From Eublepharis macularius (lineage: Eukaryota > Chordata > Lepidosauria > Squamata > Eublepharidae): a stretch of 64,000 nucleotides of DNA. The stretch is from positions 143,725,464 through 143,789,463 of the forward strand of contig NC_072796.1 in NCBI RefSeq assembly GCF_028583425.1, written 5' to 3'. A program made the translations under genes and the position numbers. Below, piece after piece: positions 11,300 through 21,900 of this stretch. The first letter of the stretch is position 1. Every line of letters starts with the position of its first letter. The notes beneath the pieces are model-generated. The model was not told the origin of the DNA, made no database searches, and worked only from the letters and a program-made list of their open reading frames with translations.

Positions 11300-11645
11300 A
11301 ACTGCCAGTGAGGGGGAGCTCACCACCTCCCTAGGCAGCTGATTCCACTTTTGAACTACCCCGACCATGAAAAAGTTTTTCCTAATATCCAGCCAGTACC
11401 TTTGTGCTTGTAATTTAAGCCCATTGCTTCACATCCTACCCTCTGCTGCCAACTGGAACAGCTCCTTGGCCTCCTCCAAATGACAGCCTTTCAAATATTT
11501 AAAGAGTAATCATGTCCCCCCTCAACCTCCTCTTCTCCAAACTAAACATTCCCAAGGCCCTCAGCCTTTCCTCGTGGAGCTGTCTCCAGACGCCTGATCA
11601 TCCTCGTCACTCTCCTCTGCACCCTCTCGATTTTGGCCACATCCT
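11300..11645 (-). mobile_element. CR1 LINE 3' fragment
   Basis: The plus strand shows the reverse complement of the CR1 C-terminal coding region and 3' end: 'GAGCTCACCACCTCCC', 'TTTTCCTAATATCCAGCC', 'CAACCTCCTCTTCTCC' and 'CTCTGCACCCTCTCGATT' in the order seen in the CR1 copies at 22-23 and 58 kb. It is 5'-truncated. Confidence 0.75.
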
Positions 11646-11879
11646 GTTTTCTCATCTGTCTTCACTGGTGAAGATGGAGGGCAATTCCTGTTCCTGGACG
11701 GAAGTTTTCATGAGGGGAGGACGAGGAACTGGGGCCACTAATGGTAACAAACCACCAGGATCAGGTGGCATCCAGTCCATCCGAGAGTCCTTAAAGAACT
11801 CGCATGTGAAATTGCTGATTTCCTAAGATAGGGAAGATATCCCTAAAAACAGACTCTGCACCAGAGGACTGCCATCTCT

Positions 11880-11955
11880 AAACGCCTCTTGTCTTGAAAA
11901 CTCTACAGGGTCACCATAAGCTGATTGGCTGTCGCAGCAATTTAACAACACAGAC
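11880..11955 (+). repeat. Short RTE/BovB-like tail fragment
   Basis: The sequence CTCTACAGGGTCACCATAAGC followed by CAGCAATTTAACAACACA resembles the 3' tail shared by RTE/BovB LINEs and the SINEs they mobilise in squamates. It is too short to classify firmly. Confidence 0.35.
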
Positions 11956-11959
11956 GTTC

Positions 11960-12670
11960 CTTTTATCTTTTGACAACCAATAGTAGACAAGTGATTCTTT
12001 AAATGCTAGAACAGACCAATCATAACCTGCTCCCTTAACTTTGTCAGCTTTGAAAGATTTATGAAGCTTATCTTGCACCTGTAACATGGCATAGCTTGAA
12101 AATTTGAGGAATCAGTTAAATCTAAATCTTTATATTGTAATCACTTATGAAAGATCTTTTTTATAGCACATGCCAATTAGTGTAAAAGATGCCAGTCAGG
12201 TAAGAGATTAAAGTTTTGATGAAGGAAATCTCAGAAAGATCTAGGTGAGAAATATATTTGTCTGGCTGCTTATTGAAATGCAATGCATTTCATACATCTT
12301 ATTTTAAATCAATCAGAGATTCAATAGATGTTAGGGAGAGTGAATCCTTGTTATGTGTATTTTGTTCATTATGACTGATGGATTTCATTTTAACAATCCT
12401 TTATATTTTAGTATCTTGCTTAATTTAAAAGATTAGAATAAAAGGATTAGAATTAAAGAATAAACTTTAAGTCTCTTTTTGCCTTGATGAGAAAAGTTAA
12501 AACGAGGGGAAACCACACAAATTATTTGTACTAAGTAACAGGTTCTTCGGGGAGAAATCTCATTTTTAGGTCTCATTATCTAAAGCCTTCGGAGCTGTTC
12601 AGATTCAGAATCTCAGAACTGGATGGTTTGGAGGTGTGGAGAAATGCTTTTATTTGTAGGTTTGGATTGT
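11960..12670. repeat. Unclassified ~700-bp AT-rich repeat, copy 1
   Basis: Aligns along most of its length with 35290-36000: shared blocks include CTTTTGACAACCAAT / CTTTGACAGCCAAT, GAAATGCAATGCATTTCATA / GAAATTGCAGTGCATTTCAT, and TAGTATCTTGCTTAATT / TAGTCTCTTGCTTAATT, in the same order and orientation. The copies are clearly diverged. No reading frame and no clear terminal repeats. It could be a solo terminal repeat of an LTR element or a non-autonomous element; I cannot tell which. Confidence 0.65.
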
Positions 12671-13413
12671 GTCACCCCCAGTTTAAAAAGTGTCCCTTAG
12701 CTGTGAACGAGTAAAGAGGGGGAAGGAAAGCAAGCCAGGCGAAGACTGGGGCTGTCATGGGTTACTCCTAGGCACCCCAAAGGGGCAAGAAGGGGCACTG
12801 CTCGCGGGTCAGTGGGGTTCTTCTGCGTGGAGGCACAGATAAAACATTCTGTTACTCATTGGTAAATAAAGGTGGCATCTTACACTGGCCAAGGCCTAAG
12901 ACTTCCCTTGTTCTTGGGTACAGATACGTGGTCTGACCCAGCAAGCCAATTCTTGGGAAGAGCCCTCCTTGGCACAGCTGGCAGGAAAATCTTCCGAGAG
13001 AGTGAAGCAGAGGCCAGGGGCCCCTCCCTCTCACAGGAGCCCAGGAAATATTGAGGAATGTGTGTCTTTCCCTCCCCTTCCCGGAGAAAAGCAAGAGAAC
13101 AAGCGGCATCTGAGCTGGAGGCCTTGAGGGAGGCCTTTCCACCTAATGCTGGGGGGGGGGGGCTGATCAGAAACGGAAGGGGGGAGGGCTCGTGGGGGCC
13201 ATGGCCTGCCAAAGAATCCTGCTTAGTGGCTGTTGAATCAAAGCTGAGAAGAAGCCTCGCTTGTGGCCAGGCATGGCTCAGGGCAGAGCTCGCATGTACG
13301 TGGCAGGTAACCGTCTCCCCCCTTCTCTGCTCTGCTGCTTCTCTACCCAGGAGATGAACTGGAGGGATCACTAGGGGGGAAAAAGAGACAGACACAGAAA
13401 CGCAGCATGTGCT
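12671..13413. other. Unassigned intergenic spacer
   Basis: No exon, RNA gene or repeat recognised. It contains a poly-G run near 13150. Several short open frames exist on both strands but none resembles a known protein or has splice or codon support. Confidence 0.4.
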
Positions 13414-13421
13414 GCTCAGAG

Positions 13422-13652
13422 CCAAGCTACAAGTGACGCCTGACACAGGCTGGACACTTGTCAGCTTCCCTCAAGTTTTGATGGGAAATGTAGGCAGCTT
13501 GGCGGAATGTTGGACAAGTGACAGTTGAAAAGTCCGTTGGACAGCAGTCGGAGAGCCAAGCTGCCAGACCAGGACACGCCTACATTTCCCATCAAAACTT
13601 GAGGGAAGCTGACAAGTGTCCAACCTGTGTCAGGCATCTCTTGTAGCTTGGC
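13422..13652. mobile_element. Near-perfect palindromic MITE (hAT-like)
   Basis: About 231 bp that folds on itself. The left arm starts CCAAGCTACAAGTGACGCC; the right arm ends with the reverse complement, CTTGTAGCTTGGC. The inner arm TCCCTCAAGTTTTGATGGGA pairs exactly with its complement. Flanking octamers GCTCAGAG (13414-13421) and CCTCAGAG (13653-13660) match at 7 of 8 positions, as expected for a slightly aged hAT-type duplication. Non-coding. Confidence 0.8.
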
Positions 13653-14013
13653 CCTCAGAGGGCTATAGCCGAATGCTGTGTCTTGTTACTTCCAGGCCCA
13701 GGCACAAGAGCTCGGAGCTTGCTTGCTTGCTTGAGCTAGCTATCTAATCTTCTCCCCAGTGGGAAACCAAGCGGCTTACCACATTCTCCTCCTGTTTCAT
13801 CCTCCAGTCTCCTTCCCTGTTGCAGTTTGTCTGTTCCGGTTGAGTCGGTCTCCCCGCAAGTAAGGAGGCGCCTCCATCCCTTCCCTCGGCCCATCAGCTG
13901 GCCATGATTGTTCCTGAGAACGATCAGCAGGGCCTTGGGATGGGCTTGCTTGTACACTCCGTAAAGAGGTGGGAGCGCAAGTTACCTTGTAGTAGGTCAA
14001 GTGATGCGGTGGC

Positions 14014-14030
14014 GGGGGGGGGGGGGGGGG
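14014..14030 (+). repeat. Poly-G run of 17
   Basis: Uninterrupted G tract downstream of EXOSC4. Similar runs of 10-17 G or C occur across the window (for example 14303-14319, 15439-15449, 16390-16400, 27260-27276). Lengths may be uncertain in assembly. Confidence 0.8.
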
Positions 14031-14257
14031 CTTCACTGTAAGCGCATTTCCAGGCCCCTCCTCGTGCAGAGGAAGGTGTGTAAAACTGGGCAGAGGAGAG
14101 GGAAACGATGCTTGTCTTGTGGGTGCAACCATGGATTTGGGGGGTGGCTCACAGGGCCCAGGGGACAAAGACCCCAGGCGGCCCGGCAGCGGGCTCCCTC
14201 CGCTCAGCGCAGGGCAGGGCAGGTTGAGCCGCACTCCATGGTTTCTTTGCAAGAATA

Positions 14258-14263
14258 TTTATT
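14258..14263 (-). terminator. EXOSC4: EXOSC4 polyadenylation signal
   Basis: The minus strand reads AATAAA about 62 bases after the EXOSC4 stop codon, giving a very short 3' UTR that contains a 17-base G run. Confidence 0.75.
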
Positions 14264-14324
14264 CTTTGACAAGTAAAAAAAAAAGGCGGCAAATCCCGGC
14301 AGCCCCCCCCCCCCCCCCCGCGGC

Positions 14325-15291
14325 TCACTTGCCCAGCAGGGCGGCGGCGTCGCGCAGGTGCTCGCGCACGACGCGGTCGAGCAGGGCGTGGAGGTGGCGG
14401 CAGGCCTGGGTGGCGGCGTCGAGGACGCGCGGCAGGTGGTCCTGGTGCAGGCGGGCGTTGAGCTCCAGCAGGGCGATGTGCTGGGCCTGGGGCAGCAGGG
14501 CCAGGGCCAGCTGGGGCCCGCCGGCCGCCTCCTCCACGTAGTTCAGGTCGGCCAGGGCGGTGTCCTCCAGGAAGCCGGCCGAGCAGGCGCACACGTAGTC
14601 GCGCATGGGGATGCCGGCGTCCAGCAGCGCCAGCGTGGCCGCGTTCACCGCCGCGCAGTAGTTGCCGCCGTCCGCCTGCAGGATCTGCGGAGGGGCAGGC
14701 GGGGCAGCGGCTCAGGCGGGGCGCCGCGGCCAGGGGACCCGCTCCTCGGCCGCCGCCCGCCCGCCCGCCCGCCCCCAGGGCCCCCCCCCGGCCCGCCCCC
14801 CCCGGCCCGGCCCACCTGCACGTAGATGTCGATCTGCGAGCGCGGGAAGAGGCGCGTGAGGAGGGCGGCCTCGAAGGTCTGCTTGAGGTGGAGGCTCATC
14901 TCGGCCGAGGCGCGGTCCCCGTGCGGGCGCCGCTTGCGCTCGGCCGTGCTGAAGGTGGCCATGCTGTACTGGCAGTTCACCAGCGCCTGGGCGTGCGGCG
15001 CCTTCCCGCGGGAGCCGCGCAGCTGCCGGGGCGAGAGGAAGGAGAAGGGACGGGGCGAGTCAGGGCCAGGGCCAGGGCCAGGGGCGCCCCGCCTCTCCCG
15101 CCGCCCGCCCGCCCGCGCACCTCGTGGGGCCCGTAGACGACGGCCAGCGCCTTGGTGTTGCCCTGCTCCAGGTAGGCCGAGCCGTCGGCCTGCGCGAAGA
15201 CGCCCATGCGGGCGCGCAGCTGCCGCAGCTCCCCGGCGCGCCGCCCGTCCAGGCGGAAGCCCTGCTCCGACAGCAGCTCCAGCCCCGCCAT
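14325..15291 (-). CDS. EXOSC4: Exosome complex component RRP41 (EXOSC4), 3 exons, 245 aa
   Basis: RNase PH-fold subunit of the six-membered exosome ring, which threads RNA to the catalytic subunits in nucleus and cytoplasm; the animal subunit is not itself catalytic. Exons: 15121-15291, 14816-15022, 14325-14684, each a whole number of codons (57, 69, 120 including stop). The length equals the human protein, 245 aa. Recognisable sequence includes MAGLELLSEQGFRLDGRRAG at the start, RMGVFAQADGSAYLEQGNTK, ATFSTAERKRRPHGDR, RSQIDIYVQ and the C-terminal LDRVVREHLRDAAALLGK. An in-frame ATG exists 59 codons upstream (15468), but the family starts at MAGLELL, which also has a good Kozak context. It is divergent from OPLAH, sharing a CpG promoter, and tandem with GPAA1. 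Introns are very short and extremely GC-rich. Confidence 0.97.
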
Positions 15292-15900
15292 GCTCGCCGC
15301 GCCCGGACTACCACTCCCGGCCTGCCCCGCGCCGGCCACTGCGGCTGCGCGCGCCGGCCCCAGGCCCCGCCCCGCCAGGTGGGCAGGGCGGGGCCGCGGC
15401 CAGGTGCGCCGCCCGCTCCCGCTCAAGCACCCCAAGCGGGGGGGGGGGGGCGCGCCTCGGGACCTCATGCCGCGCAGAGGGGCCGCCCCTCCCCCGAGGC
15501 CAATAACGTGACGATGCCTTTGAAGATGCTGCGGCTCCGTTTTTTATAAACTTTTACAGTTTTTTATAACAATTCAAAGGCGCGCGCCCGAGCCGAGCCG
15601 AGCCGCGGGAGGAGCCTGGCGCGCAGCCGCCCCGTCGGGCGGGGGCGGGGGCGGGGGCGGGGCGGCGCCTTCTCTCCCTGCCGGGCTGGCGGCGGCGGCG
15701 GCCCCTGGGCTTCCCTGCGATGGCGCGGCCGGCGGCGGGCCGCTTCCAGTTCGCCATCGACCGCGGCGGCACCTTCACCGACGTGTTCGCCCGCTGCCCC
15801 GGGGGCCGCGCCCGCGTGCTGAAGCTGCTCTCCGAGGACCCGCGCAGCTACCGCGACGCCCCCACCGAGGGCATCCGCCGCGTCCTGCAGCAGGTGAGGG
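14330..15900. promoter_or_regulatory. CpG island covering EXOSC4 and OPLAH exon 1
   Basis: Very high GC and CpG density across all EXOSC4 exons and introns, the gene-gene gap and the first OPLAH exon. It includes GC-box arrays (GGGGGCGGGG repeats near 15640-15663). Confidence 0.8.
15292..15719. promoter_or_regulatory. Divergent promoter between EXOSC4 and OPLAH
   Basis: The two start codons are only 428 bases apart and point away from each other. The gap holds GGCCAATAACGTGACG near 15499-15514 (a CCAAT box beside a CRE/E-box-like ACGTGACG), an AT-rich island TTTTTTATAAAC near 15540 followed by a second TTTTTTATAACA, and tandem GC boxes near 15640-15663. Both directions probably initiate here; start sites are not mapped. 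Confidence 0.7.
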
Positions 15901-18900
15901 CGGCTCGGCGGGGGAGCAGCAGCGCCGTGCAGCGGTTAGAGGCTCAGGCCGGCCCCGGGGGCATCCATGGGGGGCGGGGGCAAGGACAGCCACGTTCAGG
16001 CCCCCGAGCCGCTGAAAGGGCTTCACCAGGCACCGGCTGGCTAAGGAGGCGGGCTTCAGGGCGAGCTTCGGCACAGCCAGGGAGCCCCCACCAGGGACGG
16101 CTCGCCTCTCGCCCCCCTTCTGCACAGGGCTTGCCCCAAGACGGGCAGCTGGTCCTCAGCCGAGTGGGCAGGGTAGGCCAGCGGGCGGGCTGCATCAGTC
16201 AGCGCTGGACTGTGTGTGCTCTGGGTGCTGGGCGCGCTAGGGGGCCTGGTCCCTGGGGCAGATTCCTTGGCAGAGGCAAGGCCCGGGTCCAAGAGGGGCT
16301 GACCCAGCTGCTGTTTTGGCAGGCTGAGCCAGAGGCCGAACGGGCACTCGGAGGCCTTCCTCTGCCCCCACTGGGCCACTGCTGGGGCGGGGGGGGGGGG
16401 GCGGTGATGGAAGCCAGTTGGCGTGGGCCGTGCAGGCAAACGACTTTTCATTTCCCCCAGGAGTGCGGCCTCCCGTTCCCAAGAGACCAGCCCTTGGACA
16501 CGTCGTGCATTGAGTGGATCCGCATGGGCACCACGGTGGCCACCAACGCCCTGCTGGAGAGGAAGGGGGAGCGCCTGGCGTTGCTCGTCACAAAGGGCTT
16601 CCGGGACCTGCTGTACATCGGCACCCAGGCCCGGCCCAGGATCTTTGACCTGGTGAGCCGCTTCTCCTCCCTCCAGGGCTCGCCCGTCGCTTTTTCTCCT
16701 GTTGGTTTCACCCCTGCAGGAGGGGGTGGTGCTGAGCTGCTCCTTGGGATTGGCTGATGGGTTGGAAGGAGGCATATTCCTGCCCTCTGGCCATGCAGGC
16801 AGCTGCAGAGCCCTCTGTGAAGGTTTCCCTCCCCCTTTCCAGCGAACTGGAACGAATGCTCCTGGGAGGGCTCCCCAGGATGAAGGCACTGCTCCTCCCA
16901 ACAGCGTTCCTAATAGGCTGGCTCTCCGTGGGGCAGGATGTTCTCAGCAACCCACGCTGTCCTGAAGTGCCCCAGCTCCTTGCTGTCCCTCTGGGGGGCG
17001 GGCCTTGGAAGGAGGCTTCCTTGGAGTTTCAGAGTTGACGTGGGAAGGGAATAAGTGGCTGCTGGCTGGATCAGGCCGAAGTCCAGAGAGTCCAGCAGCA
17101 TTCAGCTGGGGGCTGGAGGCGTTTGTCCTCTCTCCAAGGGCTCAGAGGTATACTGTTTCTGAAGCTGGAGGTTCTGTTTAACTGTCCTGGCTAGCTGCTG
17201 CTGCTGCTGAACCCATCCTCTTCGAATGGACTTAATGCATTTTAAAGAGCCCATTTTTCTTAAGACAGCCAGCAGGGGGAGCCACAGGCATTCCTGGGAC
17301 CTGTCCTTTGAGGATGCTCCCAGGTGGAAATATGACCGGAGGTGCCTCTGTACCGCCTGCAGCTGCTCCAAATTGCTGGGGTTAAGTCAGCAGACATGGC
17401 TCTACCAAGTGGTTGCATCTTTACTGAGGGTGACACTTTCTCCACCCTCCAACCTAGCGGAGTGCAAAGGCAGGCCCCTCAGAGGGCGCTTCAGGGGGGG
17501 AGCGTTGCTTTGTGCAGCTTCCGAAGCCCCCCCCTCCCTGAAGCCCCCTTCCACATCCGCACTCAAAAGCACTTGCACCTGCCATCAATCTAATCACCTT
17601 CGGGGAGTTTGCCCCCCCCCCTCAATGTTGCATCAAGGCGGCTGCTTTTATCTCCTGTTCCCTCATCCAGGGCAGCAAGAAGTTATTTGCAGGCCCAGGG
17701 CTAATGTACAAACTCTGGGGAGTATCCTGGAAATGCTAGATGAGCTTTCACCAAAGGTTGTGAAAGAATTTTTTTTCTTATTCATTTGATGTGTGAATGT
17801 ACGTAGGAAGGGAGTTTCCATTCACGTAAAGAGCCTATTCACAAATGGAGGCACTGTGCCTGCTTGGAGCATTCCTTGCCTATCCTTGCTGCCGCCTGTG
17901 GGAAGGGTGACCCCTCCCTTGCTTTCGAATATTGGTTGCCCCTTGGCCTCCCTGTGATATGTCCCTTTCCCGTGTGATCTTTGGTCTTCTCCTTCCCAGG
18001 CAGTGTCCATGCCAGAGATGCTGTATGAAGAAATCGTGGAAGTGGACGAACGCCTGATTCTTCAGCAGGAGGGATGCCAGCTTTTTGGTGGTAGCCAGGC
18101 AGTCACAGGTAACCAGTCTTTTATTGGGGGTGAAATACTCATAGTCATTCACTACAGGTTAAAATACAGGCATTATTTAATTCTGAACTGGCCTGTCGAG
18201 TGTGGATCAAAAAATGCACACAGCAGGTCCAAGGACAGACAAGGGTGACCTTGCTGCAAACTGGAGGGAACTCCTAGGTTTGTGGGGAAATCTGTAATCT
18301 AAAATAAACAAGCAAACTTTATGAGGGTTGAACCCTGCTCCCTCTCAATAAATGAAACAACATTTGTAGTTTTAAGAGATGAATGCTCCCTGAATATGAG
18401 AATAAGACTACGTTCTAAGATCTCGGTAGTTGTTTTGAGAGTTGCTAGGCAACCAGAACACTATTGCCTAGCGGGTTTGGGTTTTGTCGGTCAGAATGAG
18501 AGCAGGAGGAGACTAAAGAAACCAAAAAAGGGGAGAGGGAGGGGCGAGGAATACAAAAAGGTGGGTCAGAGAAGTGAGGAGGGGCTGTTGAGAAAGGGAA
18601 ACCTGAACACTTGGGGCGGGGGTAATAGTAGGTGGAGGGGGAGAGGGAGAAGAAAGCAGGAAACAGAGATGGCTGCCAGGGGAAGAGGAAATGGTGTGGG
18701 GAGAGGGTAATGAGGGGATTAGATGCCCCCCTCCCGTTCTCTTGGGTCTCCCACTTGTTCCATTATAAAAGCCATATAAAACACACATTTTGTCTAAAAA
18801 ACCCCACAGGAGAATAAATAGTTTAGGAACTGCCATCCCGGTTTCAGTCTCATTTGAAGGCCTTCTGAGACAGAAATGCCTCCACTTGACTCTGGGATGC

Positions 18901-21900
18901 CTCTAGTAAGAGGCCGACTTCACCCCAAAGAAAGGCAACTTGCAGGCGCTGGGAGATCAGGGGTGGGGAAAGCCCTCGCATGGGTCCCAGCCAGCGCTGC
19001 GCGTGAATCTCAAGACGTGCTCATCACACATGCCGGAGTGGTGGTGATCCTTCGGGTGCTCTGGATTCAAACCGTCTGACGCACTGAAGGCCAAACCCAG
19101 TGTGGTGGCATTGAGCCTGGACGTGAATGGGGAGCCAACGCGACTGGAGTGGCCCTGGCTGTGCATCTGGAGCCAGCGCATTGCAGCGAGGGCCCCTGAA
19201 GCCCTAGCTTGAACCAGCTGAATTCCAGACTGCCTTCGAGGGCGGTCTTGCAGGGACTGTGCTGCAGTAATCTGGTCTCGGTGTAACCAGGGAGCCTGCG
19301 ACTGAGGCCCCAGTCAGGTGGGGGTTGGGCAGGACTGCTGCCGTCTCTGGGCTGGATCCTGGTGTCCTGCCTCGCTTGCGGAGGGTTCATGCTAGGGTCA
19401 GGGCCATCACGCTGTGATGTGGTGGCTTCTGGTTCCTGGAAGGAGCTTCTGTGTGTGTGGGGGGGGGGGGTGTCCGGTCCCAGATGAGGACAGCTGTTTG
19501 ATTTTGCTTTTTTGCCCAGGTTTAACGGGTGACTCCTTGGTGGTGCAGAGACCGGTGGACTTGGAGGCCCTGCGGGGGCCACTGAAGGAACTGTTGGCTA
19601 AGGGGATCCGCAGCCTGGCCGTGGCGCTTCTCCACTCCTATGCGTGAGTTGCATGCTTGGTGTGGGAGGAAGTGGCGGCTTGTTCCCCTGGGCTCAGCCT
19701 GCTGGCTCGGTGGGAGAGGCTTGCTGTCCCCGCTGGACTGACATCCTGGGAGAGGGGCAGGGCCAGGGTTACCTGAGCAGCTGTGCGCCTGGGGGGCTTC
19801 CCTCCTTGGCAGCACAGCCCCATTCGCAGCCCCTCTGCCACCAGGCCGTTTCTTCCGGTGCCTGCATCTTGACGTGGCACCCTGGTCTGGTGGTTGTCAA
19901 AGCAGTGCCCCCCCTCCCCCCAAGCCCAGGAAGAAGCAAGCCAGGCAGGGCTCTTTCCCTGGCGTTGCACAGCTGGGGAGGGGGGAGACCTGCCTCAGTG
20001 TAGAATCCGTGCTCCAGAGAAAGGGGCAAACCTCAAGGAGGCAGCCCTTCCCCAACATACTACGGGAGTGCGTAGGGGGTGGTTCTGCCCTCGCTGCTGC
20101 TATGCTAAGCCCCCCCTCAAGAGACGTCAACTTCTCTGCTGGCGCCTCGGATTCTCTCCTGTTTGCTTCCCTCCCCACCAGACTGTGGGCTCCTGACCTT
20201 GCTGGCAACATGAGTGAAGGTCCAGCCAATCTTAGTTATGCAACGAGGCCTTTTCAGAGAGGGAATTCAGATGAGACTTGCCGGGGCTTTGCCTGTGGAG
20301 CAGATCCAGCAGGAAAGTGCCGGGGGGCGATTCCCATCTGGCAGCTCAGTCCGCAGAGCTGCCAGCTCACGAAGCAGGCCGGGTGTTGTTCTTGTGGCGG
20401 GTTTGTTCTGGCAATGGATTTGGAAACCGACATGCCTGGAATTCCACAGGAGGAGGAGGAGGCTCTGTTGTAAAACCTCCCGAGAGGCCCCTTGTCTCTT
20501 GCAGCAGAAACAAACAGGAGTCCTTGTGGTACTTTTGGAGATTGGCCAGCCTCGGGGCCCAACTAGACGTGCAGCTTTTTTAAGAGCTGGGTGTGGGCTC
20601 CGTGTGGGTGCACAGCAGCTACAGAGAACTGGGGGGGGGGAGGCAGGAGCCCCCCTGGGCCCGTAGTGGCATCCCAAGGGCTCTCCTGTGTTTCATAAGA
20701 CCCGCGGTGTGTCTGTCTGCAGGGAACCTGGGCCCCCCAACTCTTTAAAAGCCACACGTCTAGTTTGGCTCTTAAGTTTGCATGGAAAAGAGTCCACTCG
20801 GTCAGACAAATGAAGTGTCCTCGTGTCCTTGCTAGGCACGAGGGGTGTGTGTGTGTGCGCGATGAGGTTATGAAGAAAAAAGATGTCGCAGGCAGTGCCG
20901 TTTATCGTTTTTTTCTTCTCCACTGAGCTGAGCAGGGCCCCCTTGAAGACTGCCCCCCTACGAACGGTTACAGCAACCGGTAGGCATGCCTTCTCTGTTA
21001 TGGCCCCCACCTGGTGGAACGGCCTGCGGGAGGCGGGAGGTCAGGGAGACTCCCACATTTTGTAATTTTGCAGGACATGGAAAACGAAGCTCTTCAAGAG
21101 GGTATTTCCATGAAGGTGACAGGATGTCATCAAATGGAATTCTCTAGGATGTGTAGTGACTAATGAGGGGTTACCAAAGGGTTTAATGTAAGTGCCTGTG
21201 AATTTTGTAGGCAGCGCCCACCCAGAACTGCATTGTTTACTTGATGTATTCTGCTGTTTGTAGTTGAGTATTCTCTGATTGCGAGAGCCCCCCTTACGGC
21301 AACGCATTAGATGTCTCTAGCTTGTTTGTTAATTGCTTTATTGCTTTGCTTGTGATACGCACTAATGCAGTGGACGTCCCCCGGTGGCAGAGAGTGTCCA
21401 GTTTGCAATTTCCATCTTCCAAAAGAGCCGCTCTTTGTTCTGTTTGTGGTGGTTACACTTTCTCTTCTCTGTGGCCAGGTTGCTGTGCCGCCTAGCAGCC
21501 TCCGGAGAGCGCAGAGGTTGGTGGAGGCGCTGGGCCTTAGGGTTTCCATCCATGGCCTGAGGCGTGCCTCAGGGAGAGGTGCAGAGCTTTCCCATTCTCT
21601 AGTCCCTCTGGCAGTGGCTCTTCCAAGCCCTGAACTATCTGCCAACTGTACACTTTGCCCAGTTTCCTGGAACATGGAGTAACATTATGGAACCTAGAAT
21701 CACAGGGTTGGAAGAGACCTCTAGGGTCGTCTAGTCCTACCCCCGGCACAATGCAGGAAATTCACAACTACCTCCCCTCTCCGCACCCCCAGTGGCGCCT
21801 GCTCCATGCCCAGAAGATGGCAGAACACCATCAGGATCCCTGGCTGAACTGGCCTGGGGAAAATTGCTTCCTGACCCCCAAGGTAGCGATTGGCATTGCC

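Noticed and set aside
15291-15468. Upstream in-frame ATG extending EXOSC4 by 59 residues
   Set aside because: The extension is low-complexity and the family begins at MAGLELL; it would also lie in the divergent promoter.
14826-15506. 226-codon open frame on the plus strand over EXOSC4
   Set aside because: Opposite-strand shadow of EXOSC4 exons in very GC-rich DNA; arginine/proline-rich with no family features.
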